From Deltaproteobacteria bacterium (GTDB lineage Bacteria > Desulfobacterota > Desulfuromonadia > Geobacterales > Pseudopelobacteraceae): DNA of 6,152 nt. Both the position numbers and the translations under genes were made by a program. Of the stretch, positions 1-6,098 are shown piece after piece. Each line of letters starts with the position of its first letter. Positions within the stretch are counted from its first letter, which is position 1. The stretch covers positions 1 through 6,152 of the forward strand of contig JAURXC010000005.1 in NCBI GenBank assembly GCA_030654645.1, given 5' to 3'. The notes beneath the pieces are model-generated. The model did not search any database. It saw only the letters and a program-made list of their open reading frames with translations, and was not told where the DNA came from.

Positions 1-2103
1 GACGAAGGCCCGTCCGTCAGCCATAGTTTCCACGATGCGACGGTGGTTATCCACCAGCAACTCATATTCACGGGTCGAAAGTACAGACAGTGTCTGTTGG
101 TCAATGATCGAGCGGATGTTGCCGATACGGAAGGCAATCCGATGTTCCTCCGTCTCGTAATCTGAACCCACGGCCAGCGATTTCATCGCCTCAAGGTACG
201 GCACAACCTGGGACATCTCTTCTAAACCGGAAGGGACGTTACTGCGGATGACTATCGAAAGCAGTTCTGGAGAAATGCCCTTCTTGACAACCTTGTTGAA
301 GATGGCACGGTTTTCAATGAACTGCTTGATCACCGGGATGATCTGCTTGCCGTTGTAAGTCCGGTCTCCCTTTTCAAGGCGCAGGGTCAACTCTTCTGAT
401 CCTTCTTCCAGCAGGAATTCCTGCATGGCGTGTTCATCGCGCAGATACTGTTCTCTTTTGCCGCGCTTGACTTTGTAGAGCGGCGGCTGGGCAATATAGA
501 GGTGACCACGTTCAATCAGTTCACGCATATTGCGGTAGAAGAAGGTCAGCAGCAAAGTAAGGATGTGTTGACCGTCAACATCGGCGTCGGTCATGACGAT
601 GATGCGGTGATAGCGCAGCTTGGCGATATTGAAGTCGTCCTTGCCAATGCCGGTGCCCAACGCCGTAATCAGGGTGCGAATCTCCTGGGAGGAGATCATC
701 TTGTCGAAACGTGCCTTCTCGACGTTCAGAATCTTGCCCTTGAGCGGCAGGATAGCCATGTTTTTACGGTCACGCCCCTGCTTGGCCGAGCCGCCGGCCG
801 AATCACCCTCGACCAGATACAGTTCGCAGAGCGCCGGGTCCTTTTCCTGGCAGTCGGCCAGTTTGCCCGGCAGGCCGCCCATGTCCAGGGCCCCCTTGCG
901 GCGGGTCAGGTCACGGGCCTTACGGGCCGCTTCGCGGGCACGGGCCGCTTCGATTGATTTGTTGAGGATATCCTTGGCAACCTTTGGATTTTCCTCCAGA
1001 TAGACCGCCAGGCGCTCATTCAGCAGCGATTCGACATATCCCTTGACCTCGGAGTTGCCCAGTTTGGTTTTGGTCTGCCCTTCAAACTGCGGCTGCGGAA
1101 TTTTTACCGAGATTACACACGTAAGACCCTCACGAAGATCGTCACCGGAAACGGTGACTTTCTCGTTCTTGAGCAGGTTGTTAGACGCTGCGTAAGCGTT
1201 CATGGTGCGGGTCAGGGCGGCCTTGAATCCTGCCAGATGGGTGCCGCCTTCGTGGGTGTTGATGTTATTGGCAAAGGCGAAAATTTTTTCGTCATAGGAG
1301 TCGTTGTACTGCATCGAGACTTCCATCTCGACCCCACCTTTTTCACCCCTGAAATACATCGGCTTGGGATTGATGGCTGTCTTGTTACGGTTCAGGTATT
1401 CTACAAAGGAGTTTATACCCCCTTCGTAGTAGAATTCGTGGGATTTGCCGTCCACCCGTTCGTCGCTGATCTTGATCCGTACACCGGCATTAAGGAAAGC
1501 CATTTCACGAAGCCGCTGTGAAAGGATATCAAAGGAGAATTCGGTAGTCTCGAAAATCTCCTCGTCAGGCATGAAGGTGACCTTGGTGCCGCGCTTTTTG
1601 GTCTCACCGGTGGTTTCCAGCGGTGCGACCGGGTCTCCCCGGCGGTAGGATTGATGCCAGACCTTGCCATCACGGCGGATCTCCAGTTCAAGCCACTTTG
1701 ACAATGCGTTTACAACCGAGACGCCGACGCCGTGCAGACCTCCGGAAACCTTGTAGGAGTCGTTGTCGAATTTGCCGCCGGCATGCAGTACGGTCAGAAC
1801 GACCTCGGCCGCCGATTTGCCTTCGGTGGGATGTATGTCGGTCGGGATTCCACGACCGTTATCGACAACAGTTATCGAGCCGTCGGTGTTGATGGTCACG
1901 CTGACATTATCGCAATGCCCGGCCAGGGCCTCGTCGATCGAGTTGTCAACAATTTCGTACACCAGGTGGTGAAGACCGGCGCTGGAGGTTGATCCGATGT
2001 ACATGGCCGGTCGCTTGCGGACCGCCGATAAACCTTCCAGAACCTTGATATTGTCCGCTCCGTACTCTTCGGAGCCGTGTGTAACGTTTTCCATTTCACT
2101 CAT
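1..2103 (-). CDS. gyrB: DNA gyrase subunit B, 3' end cut by the window edge
   Basis: GyrB is the ATPase subunit of the GyrA2GyrB2 type II topoisomerase, which introduces negative supercoils and relieves torsion ahead of forks. I translated 701 codons without a stop; the frame is open at position 1. The GHKL ATPase domain shows E50 and N54 (IVDNSIDEAL), DNGRGIP at 81-87, the glycine-rich GGLHGVGVSVVNALS at 121-135, and T173. The transducer has the ATP-contacting lysine K345 in QTKTKLGN. The TOPRIM domain has EGDSAGG at 432-438, PLKGKILN at 453-460 and DADVD at 506-510. D434 and K455, equivalents of the E. coli quinolone-resistance positions D426 and K447, are wild type. From about residue 558 the protein enters the long insertion typical of Gram-negative GyrB. 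The final ~90-100 residues, including the usual QRYKGLGEMN region, are missing only because the window ends. The start lies 4 nt after recF; GAGG about 12 nt upstream is a distant ribosome site, and ATG at codon 4 is an alternative. Oddity: DGQHIL replaces the usual DGSHIR. Confidence 0.97.
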   Translation of the reverse strand, partial: MSEMENVTHGSEEYGADNIKVLEGLSAVRKRPAMYIGSTSSAGLHHLVYEIVDNSIDEALAGHCDNVSVTINTDGSITVVDNGRGIPTDIHPTEGKSAAEVVLTVLHAGGKFDNDSYKVSGGLHGVGVSVVNALSKWLELEIRRDGKVWHQSYRRGDPVAPLETTGETKKRGTKVTFMPDEEIFETTEFSFDILSQRLREMAFLNAGVRIKISDERVDGKSHEFYYEGGINSFVEYLNRNKTAINPKPMYFRGEKGGVEMEVSMQYNDSYDEKIFAFANNINTHEGGTHLAGFKAALTRTMNAYAASNNLLKNEKVTVSGDDLREGLTCVISVKIPQPQFEGQTKTKLGNSEVKGYVESLLNERLAVYLEENPKVAKDILNKSIEAARAREAARKARDLTRRKGALDMGGLPGKLADCQEKDPALCELYLVEGDSAGGSAKQGRDRKNMAILPLKGKILNVEKARFDKMISSQEIRTLITALGTGIGKDDFNIAKLRYHRIIVMTDADVDGQHILTLLLTFFYRNMRELIERGHLYIAQPPLYKVKRGKREQYLRDEHAMQEFLLEEGSEELTLRLEKGDRTYNGKQIIPVIKQFIENRAIFNKVVKKGISPELLSIVIRSNVPSGLEEMSQVVPYLEAMKSLAVGSDYETEEHRIAFRIGNIRSIIDQQTLSVLSTREYELLVDNHRRIVETMADGRAFV

Positions 2104-2107
2104 GCGG

Positions 2108-3208
2108 TTAATTTCCCTCGAACGTCAGATTGCCGTCTTCCACGCGAAAGACGGCGCAATGTGGTGCGGCTTCCAGCAAAACCGGAGAGCGTTCCGTGGT
2201 TGTAATAAAGACCTGGATATCCCTCGCAATAAGGAATTCCATCAGGTTGCGGTTTCTGCCGGCATCAAGTTCGGAACTCATGTCATCCAGCAGAAGCAGC
2301 GGAGATTCGCCAAATATTTCCATCAGGTTATCCATTTCGGCCATCTTAAGCGACATCACAAAACTTTTTTGCTGCCCTTGCGAACCGAAAGACTTAAGCG
2401 AGCGCTCTTCCAGCAGAAAGATCAGATCGTCCCGGTGTGGTCCGGCAGTGGTCGTGCCGTAGCGTTCGTCGGATCGTTCATGACGCTGAAACAGTTCGAT
2501 CAGTTCATTGCGGATCTGTTCCCGTTCGGTTGACTTGACCCCTTCCGGATGGTAGCTGATGCCGCAGGTTTCGCTATGGCCCGAGATGGTGGCGTAATGT
2601 TTCCGCAGTTTCTGATCCAGCACGGCCACAAATCTGATTCTGCGCTCAATTACGTCCGCGCCGGTATCGGCCAGTTTTTCGGTCCAGATATCCAGGCCGC
2701 TTCTGTCGCTGCTCTTCAGCAGCACGTTGCGCTGCTTGAGTATCCGCTGATAATCATGCCAGCTGTGCAGATAACCGAGGTCACTCATGTAGACGGCCCG
2801 GTCCATGTAACGACGCCGGGTCTCGGGACCCATCCTGACCATACCGGAATCATCCGGTGAAAAAACAACCGTATTCAATTTGCCATGCAGCTCGGAAGCG
2901 CGATGAACCGCCTTGCTGTCGATTTCGACCCTGCGACCGGCCGCTTCCAGCAACAGCCGCATCTGGTTCCTGATCCCGTTGGATTCCACTGTTCCATGAA
3001 CCTGGGACATGGGTTCACCATGCCTGATCAATTCCGGCAACCGGGCTGCCCTGAATGAACGGGGACTCCCCAGCAGGTGTATCGCTTCCAGCAGGTTTGT
3101 TTTTCCCTGACCATTCAGTCCGTAAAACAGATTGAACCTTTCTCCCGGTTCAATTCGAATGGAACTTATATTTCTGAAATTACTGACCGCCAGATGTCTA
3201 AGACGCAT
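2108..3208 (-). CDS. recF: RecF, DNA replication and repair ATPase
   Basis: RecF is a cytoplasmic SMC/ABC-type ATPase that, with RecO and RecR, helps load RecA onto single-stranded gaps, and it protects stalled forks. The 366 residues match the family length. Visible features in order: the N-terminal FRN beta-strand motif (11-13), Walker A GLNGQGKT at 30-37, the RecF-type segment FSPDDSGMVRMGPETRRRYMD around 116-136, GPHRDD at 256-261, the ABC signature region SQGQQKSF at 266-273, Walker B LLLLDD at 294-299 and the D-loop SSELD at 301-305, then FITTTE near the end. No key residue is missing. The start was chosen because MRLRHL fits the family and lies 9 nt after the dnaN stop. No good Shine-Dalgarno sequence sits at the right distance, so translation is probably coupled to dnaN. 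It lies between dnaN and gyrB in the classical order. Confidence 0.96.
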   Translation of the reverse strand: MRLRHLAVSNFRNISSIRIEPGERFNLFYGLNGQGKTNLLEAIHLLGSPRSFRAARLPELIRHGEPMSQVHGTVESNGIRNQMRLLLEAAGRRVEIDSKAVHRASELHGKLNTVVFSPDDSGMVRMGPETRRRYMDRAVYMSDLGYLHSWHDYQRILKQRNVLLKSSDRSGLDIWTEKLADTGADVIERRIRFVAVLDQKLRKHYATISGHSETCGISYHPEGVKSTEREQIRNELIELFQRHERSDERYGTTTAGPHRDDLIFLLEERSLKSFGSQGQQKSFVMSLKMAEMDNLMEIFGESPLLLLDDMSSELDAGRNRNLMEFLIARDIQVFITTTERSPVLLEAAPHCAVFRVEDGNLTFEGN

Positions 3209-3217
3209 CGACCGTTT

Positions 3218-4339
3218 TTAAAGCCTCATCGGCATGATAACCGCCAGAAAACTTTCCGAATTTTCAGGGACTATTATGGAGGGCGACAATTCATCCTTGA
3301 ATTTCATATCAACCCTTTCCGTTTCCGCAACGGAAAGGACGTCAAGCAGGTAGCGGGCGTTAAAACGTACCGAAATAGGACTACCTTCGTAGTCAACATC
3401 GATCTCTTCCATCGCATCACCCAATTCCGGGTTACTGGAAGAAATCTTGATGCCGCCCGAGGATATTTCCAGCATGATTCCTTTGAATTTCTCGCTGGAC
3501 AGAATTGCCATGCGACGCACCGAATGGCTGAAATTTTCCTTGTTTACGGTAACAACCTGATTATTCGCCGTTGGTATGACACGGTTGTAATCAGGAAATT
3601 CACCATCCACAAGGCGCATGACCATGTAGGAATCACCGCGCTTGATAACCGCACTGTTATCCATGAAACCGAACATCAGAGTGCCGCCCTCTTCATCGGT
3701 AATTTTCTTCATCTCGTAGATGCCCTTTTTAGGCAAAATGACACCTTTTAAAAGCTCGGGACCCGCGGTTCCTTTGAAGTTTCCGGAAGATATGGAAAGC
3801 CGGTGACCATCTGTGGAAACCATTTTAAGACAGTTGACTCCGTCCTGATTTGCTTCCACCTTTGCAAATATACCGTTGAGGTTATATTTGGTTTCATCGG
3901 TGCAGATGGCATAGGAGGTTTTTTCGATCATGCTTTTCAGTAAAGCGCTCTCTATTTCGAAGAGATTCTCTTCCTTTACATCCGGGAAATATGGGAATTC
4001 ATCCGGTGAGAGTCCGACAATATTGAACTGAACCTTCCCGCATCTTATTTCGACCCAGTCGTTTTCTTTTGTGGAAAAAATAATCTGCTGGTTCGGCAGT
4101 TCCTTGACTATTTCATAAAGCTTCTTGGCTGAAACGGTAATTTTACCGGTGGAAGCCACTTCAGCCGAATAACTGCTCTTCATTCCCACTTCCAGGTCGG
4201 TTGCGGTGACCAGCAATGATGATTCAGTAGCTTCAAGCAGGACATTTGATAAAATCGGCATCGAAGTCCGTTTTTCAACAATTCCCTGTATCTTCTGAAG
4301 TGCCTTGAGGAACTGCTCTTTTTCTATTCTGAATTCCAT
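3218..4339 (-). CDS. dnaN: DNA polymerase III beta subunit (sliding clamp)
   Basis: DnaN forms the ring-shaped dimer that holds DNA polymerase III and many repair proteins on DNA. The 373 residues correspond to three clamp domains of about 125 residues each. Recognisable segments are KRTSMPILSNVLLEA (23-37), TDLEVGM (47-53), the conserved VSTDGHRL (174-181), GEFPDY (246-251), FNARYLLDVL (336-345) and the C-terminal MPMRL (369-373), which matches the end of the E. coli clamp and lies by the hydrophobic partner-binding pocket. The start is well supported: AAGGAG lies 6 nt before the ATG. A likely promoter lies just upstream in the 221-nt gap after dnaA, so dnaN may be transcribed both from its own promoter and by read-through from dnaA. 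recF follows after 9 nt. Nothing is truncated or unusual. Confidence 0.98.
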   Translation of the reverse strand: MEFRIEKEQFLKALQKIQGIVEKRTSMPILSNVLLEATESSLLVTATDLEVGMKSSYSAEVASTGKITVSAKKLYEIVKELPNQQIIFSTKENDWVEIRCGKVQFNIVGLSPDEFPYFPDVKEENLFEIESALLKSMIEKTSYAICTDETKYNLNGIFAKVEANQDGVNCLKMVSTDGHRLSISSGNFKGTAGPELLKGVILPKKGIYEMKKITDEEGGTLMFGFMDNSAVIKRGDSYMVMRLVDGEFPDYNRVIPTANNQVVTVNKENFSHSVRRMAILSSEKFKGIMLEISSGGIKISSSNPELGDAMEEIDVDYEGSPISVRFNARYLLDVLSVAETERVDMKFKDELSPSIIVPENSESFLAVIMPMRL

Positions 4340-4345
4340 ACGTCA

Positions 4346-4351
4346 CTCCTT
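4346..4351 (-). promoter_or_regulatory. Ribosome-binding site of dnaN
   Basis: On the minus strand the sequence AAGGAG stands 6 nt before the dnaN ATG and continues as AAGGAGTGA, a strong match to the 3' end of 16S rRNA. It is the clearest Shine-Dalgarno site in the window and fixes the dnaN start. Confidence 0.85.
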
Positions 4352-4363
4352 ATGACTGCTAGT

Positions 4364-4369
4364 ATTATA
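4364..4369 (-). promoter_or_regulatory. Candidate -10 element of a dnaN promoter
   Basis: The minus strand reads a perfect TATAAT here, about 25 nt upstream of the dnaN start, within a very AT-rich run (4361-4390 has 2 G/C in 30 bases). The -35 position (about 4387-4393) reads GTTTTT or AGTTTT, a poor match to TTGACA. Transcription would start near 4357 and leave a short leader containing the ribosome site. Because the region is AT-rich, a TATAAT could arise by chance. Confidence 0.35.
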
Positions 4370-4522
4370 GTTATATAAAATAATTAAAAAACTGGTAGTA
4401 CTTTGTAGGTGCTGTGGAAACAGGTAATAATCGCTTAAAGCATTGAATATGTTATAAAAAGTATTGTGCAATCCCTGTTGATATCATTTTGTCCAAATCA
4501 ATTTTTTAAACAGGCTAAAACT

Positions 4523-4552
4523 TTATCAACAGTTATCCACACCGGATCAACA
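4523..4552 (+). promoter_or_regulatory. Tandem DnaA-box cluster downstream of dnaA
   Basis: Three head-to-tail sites on the plus strand: TTATCAACA (4523-4531), the canonical TTATCCACA (4533-4541) and the degenerate GGATCAACA (4544-4552). Start-to-start spacings are 10 and 11 bp, one helical turn, so bound DnaA would face the same side. TTATCCACA is a perfect match to the general DnaA-box consensus. The cluster begins 9 nt past the dnaA stop codon and is the only place in the non-coding DNA with the canonical sequence. DnaA binding here is inferred, not shown. Confidence 0.75.
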
Positions 4553-4560
4553 GCTTTTAC

Positions 4561-5907
4561 TTACTTCAACAGGATATACTTAATTTCATCAAGAATTTTA
4601 GATAGTTTTGTATCATCAGCAATTGCCTTATCTATCTTCTTGAACGAATGAATTATCGTGGAGTGGTCTTTGCCGCCAAACTTCAAACCTATATCAGGGT
4701 AGGATGCTTTTGTCATATCCCTGCAAAGCCAGATTGCAACCTGTCTGGCCAGGACAATATTTTTAAGCCTCTTTTCCGATTTCAGGTCGGCCAGTTTCAT
4801 GTCGAAGTAGTCGACAACAGTTTTTTGTATCAGTTCGACAGTTACTTCCTTGCGCCGGTCGCCAAGTATATCCTTGAGGTTTTCCTTGGCCATCTCCAAA
4901 GTTATGGGAATATTCTGGAGACTGCTGAATGCTCCCAATCGGATAAGCATTCCTTCCAGTTCACGAATATTCCTTGTATCACTCGAAGCCAGAAAATAAT
5001 AAACATCATCGGGAAGCTTTATTCTTGTTATTTCCGACTTCTTTTTCAGAATAGCTATTTTTGTTTCCACATCCGGCGGTTGAATATCCGCAATCAGACC
5101 CCATTCGAATCTGGACCTGAGGCGTTCTTCAAGATCGGATATTTCACGTGGAAACTTGTCTGAGGTGATTACGATCTGTTTGTGTGAATCATGCAGAGCG
5201 TTGAATGTGTAAAAAAATTCTTCCTGCGTACCGGTTTTACCTGAAATAAACTGGATATCATCAATCAACAAGACGTCCACATTTCTGAAACGATTTCTGA
5301 AAAGATCCATCTTTTTCAATCTCAGGTGGTTAACCATCTCATACATGAATTTTTCTGCCGAACAGTAACAGACATTGGATTCCGGAGAATTTGCACGGAT
5401 TGTGTGGCCTATGGAATTAAGCAGATGGCTTTTCCCCAGTCCAACACCACCATATATAAAGAGAGGATTGTATGTGTCAGCCGGATTGTTGGCAACTGCC
5501 ATTGCGGCGGCATGCGCAAACTGATTACCGGTTCCGCTTACAAACAGGTCGAACGTATATTTGGGATTGAGATTTGTGAATACCGGTTCGGGAAGTGCGA
5601 TTTGAGTTGCGGCCGGTTCATTACTGCTCTGTATTATCAAATTTTCCGATATTGGCTGCTGTTCTTCGTCATCCCTGATGATGAAATCAAGAGTCACGGT
5701 TTGTCCGGACGCGGCAGAAAGTGCATCTGTAACAATTTTCAGATAATGGTCTTCCAACCACTCTTTAACAAAAGAGTTCGGTACCGACAGATAAACTGAT
5801 GAACCTTGGTGGTGACTGTATCTGACCGGTTTGATCCAGGTTACGTAATCACCCTCGGATAATAAGTTTTCGATATTTTCGGTAGCCTGTTGCCATGCTT
5901 CAAACAT
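4561..5907 (-). CDS. dnaA: Chromosomal replication initiator protein DnaA
   Basis: DnaA is the AAA+ ATPase that binds DnaA boxes, oligomerises in the ATP form, melts the origin and recruits the DnaB helicase. All four domains are visible in the 448 residues. Domain I (about 1-75) has the WQQATENIENLLSEGDYVTWIKP start; domain II is a short acidic and Gln/Ser-rich linker (about 78-108). Domain III (about 112-330) carries Walker A GGVGLGKS (153-160), Walker B LLIDD (213-217), sensor I VITSD (246-250), the arginine-finger segment ERLRSRFEWG (261-270) and sensor II RNIRELEGM (312-320). Domain IV ends with the DNA-binding signature GGKDHSTIIHS (411-421). The start is the only one available: an in-frame TAG lies 3 codons upstream (5914-5916). 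No Shine-Dalgarno sequence is evident, which suggests weak or leader-dependent initiation. DnaA boxes flank the gene on both sides, which fits autoregulation. Confidence 0.98.
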   Translation of the reverse strand: MFEAWQQATENIENLLSEGDYVTWIKPVRYSHHQGSSVYLSVPNSFVKEWLEDHYLKIVTDALSAASGQTVTLDFIIRDDEEQQPISENLIIQSSNEPAATQIALPEPVFTNLNPKYTFDLFVSGTGNQFAHAAAMAVANNPADTYNPLFIYGGVGLGKSHLLNSIGHTIRANSPESNVCYCSAEKFMYEMVNHLRLKKMDLFRNRFRNVDVLLIDDIQFISGKTGTQEEFFYTFNALHDSHKQIVITSDKFPREISDLEERLRSRFEWGLIADIQPPDVETKIAILKKKSEITRIKLPDDVYYFLASSDTRNIRELEGMLIRLGAFSSLQNIPITLEMAKENLKDILGDRRKEVTVELIQKTVVDYFDMKLADLKSEKRLKNIVLARQVAIWLCRDMTKASYPDIGLKFGGKDHSTIIHSFKKIDKAIADDTKLSKILDEIKYILLK

Positions 5908-5941
5908 TTTGGTCTATATCACAATCGCGTTAAAATAGTGG

Positions 5942-5950
5942 TTATCAACA
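5942..5950 (+). promoter_or_regulatory. DnaA box in the dnaA leader
   Basis: TTATCAACA, one mismatch from the canonical TTATCCACA. It lies between the candidate dnaA -10 element and the dnaA start codon, so bound DnaA could repress its own transcription. The surrounding 13 bases (5941-5953) recur exactly, inverted, at 6041-6053. Confidence 0.65.
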
Positions 5951-5973
5951 GCTTCGGTTAGGGTATAAGCGCT

Positions 5974-6006
5974 AGTGGATTATATTATTTAGAAATATGA
6001 TCCACT
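5974..6006. repeat. Inverted repeat AGTGGAT / ATCCACT around the dnaA -10 element
   Basis: AGTGGAT (5974-5980) and its exact complement ATCCACT (6000-6006) enclose 19 bases with only two G. Each arm sits in a DnaA-box-like nonamer with two mismatches: TGATCCACT (5998-6006, plus) and AGTGGATTA (5974-5982, minus, reading TAATCCACT). It could be a pair of weak DnaA sites or an operator for another regulator. Confidence 0.5.
5979..5984 (-). promoter_or_regulatory. Candidate -10 element of the dnaA promoter
   Basis: The minus strand reads a perfect TATAAT here, giving a leader of roughly 65 nt that would contain a DnaA box. At 17 bp spacing the -35 position (6002-6007) reads AAGTGG, a poor TTGACA match. 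It overlaps an arm of the inverted repeat at 5974-6006, so the promoter may need an activator or may be controlled there. An AT-rich setting makes chance matches possible. Confidence 0.4.
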
Positions 6007-6018
6007 TTTTTCCGTGAG

Positions 6019-6054
6019 AGTTATCAACAATTTTTTCAACAGCTGTTGATAACT
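6019..6054. promoter_or_regulatory. Mirrored DnaA-box cluster in the putative origin
   Basis: Two perfect TTATCAACA boxes face each other (6021-6029 plus, 6044-6052 minus) within an 11-bp perfect inverted repeat (6019-6029 with 6044-6054). Between them lies a degenerate plus-strand site, TTTTCAACA (6033-6041). The third and fourth sites meet in the 14-bp palindrome TCAACAGCTGTTGA (6036-6049). Start-to-start spacings of 12 and 11 bp are near one helical turn. The AT-rich tract starts directly to the right. Confidence 0.72.
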
Positions 6055-6098
6055 AAAATTATTAATAATAACAATAAGATATATATTGATTATGATAC
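6054..6098. other. AT-rich tract, candidate DNA unwinding element
   Basis: Only 5 of 45 bases are G or C, the lowest run in the window, and it abuts the mirrored DnaA boxes. Part of it is a trinucleotide-periodic run, TAA TAA TAA CAA TAA (6063-6077). Easy melting beside boxes fits an unwinding element, but it may also serve a promoter of a divergent gene beyond the right edge. TATGAT at 6091-6096, with ATAACA 17 bp upstream of it, is a weak plus-strand promoter match. Confidence 0.5.

Larger units (their letters stand above)
4340..4560. other. dnaA-dnaN intergenic region, possible second half of the origin
   Basis: This 221-nt gap contains no credible gene. Next to the dnaA stop it has a tandem DnaA-box cluster (4523-4552); at the dnaN end it has an AT-rich stretch (4361-4390) and the dnaN promoter and ribosome site. 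Degenerate box-like sites also occur at 4476-4484 (TGTTGATAT, minus) and 4413-4421 (TGTGGAAAC, minus), each two mismatches from the nearer box form. In several bacteria, for example Bacillus subtilis, this gap carries the origin part that unwinds. I saw no intrinsic terminator after dnaA, so read-through into dnaN is possible. Confidence 0.55.
5941..6053. repeat. 13-bp inverted repeat GTTATCAACAGCT
   Basis: GTTATCAACAGCT at 5941-5953 recurs as its exact reverse complement at 6041-6053, offset by 100 bp. Both copies contain a DnaA box, and the identity extends beyond the 9-bp core by one base before and three after. ATCAACAGCTT is also shared between 4546-4556 (past dnaA) and 5944-5954 (before dnaA), hinting at a longer species-specific box. 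Confidence 0.7.
5908..6098. other. Putative chromosomal origin (oriC) upstream of dnaA
   Basis: The non-coding region in front of dnaA combines three perfect TTATCAACA sites (5942-5950 plus, 6021-6029 plus, 6044-6052 minus), weaker variants, and an adjoining tract of 45 bases with only 5 G/C. Boxes beside a melting-prone stretch, next to dnaA, are the standard makeup of a bacterial origin. Whether strands open here, or in the dnaA-dnaN gap where further boxes lie, cannot be decided from sequence alone. The likely dnaA promoter is embedded in the same region. Confidence 0.7.

Noticed and set aside
42..55. GGTGG TTAT CCACC hairpin containing a near-perfect DnaA box (TTATCCACC) inside gyrB
   Set aside because: It is fully explained by gyrB codons for LVDNHR and lies about 4.5 kb from the other boxes; a chance match is likely.
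1859..1951. DnaA-box-like TTATCGACA (1859-1867) and TTGTCAACA (1943-1951)
   Set aside because: Both encode conserved GHKL residues of GyrB (VVDNG and IVDNS) and have one mismatch to a box form; protein conservation explains them.
1997..2533. Long plus-strand open frame of 178 codons opposite recF and the start of gyrB
   Set aside because: It is a shadow of recF/gyrB with no recognisable domain and no ribosome-binding site; recF and gyrB show complete family motifs.
3077..3751. Plus-strand open frame of 224 codons opposite recF and dnaN
   Set aside because: It is antisense to two well-supported genes and resembles no known protein.
4492..4560. Possible intrinsic terminator after dnaA
   Set aside because: There is a run of six T/A (around 4502-4507) but no GC-rich stem next to it; the repeats present are explained by DnaA boxes.
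4466..4651. Plus-strand frame of 61 codons starting in the dnaA-dnaN gap
   Set aside because: It runs through the DnaA-box cluster and into the antisense of dnaA domain IV, with no ribosome site.
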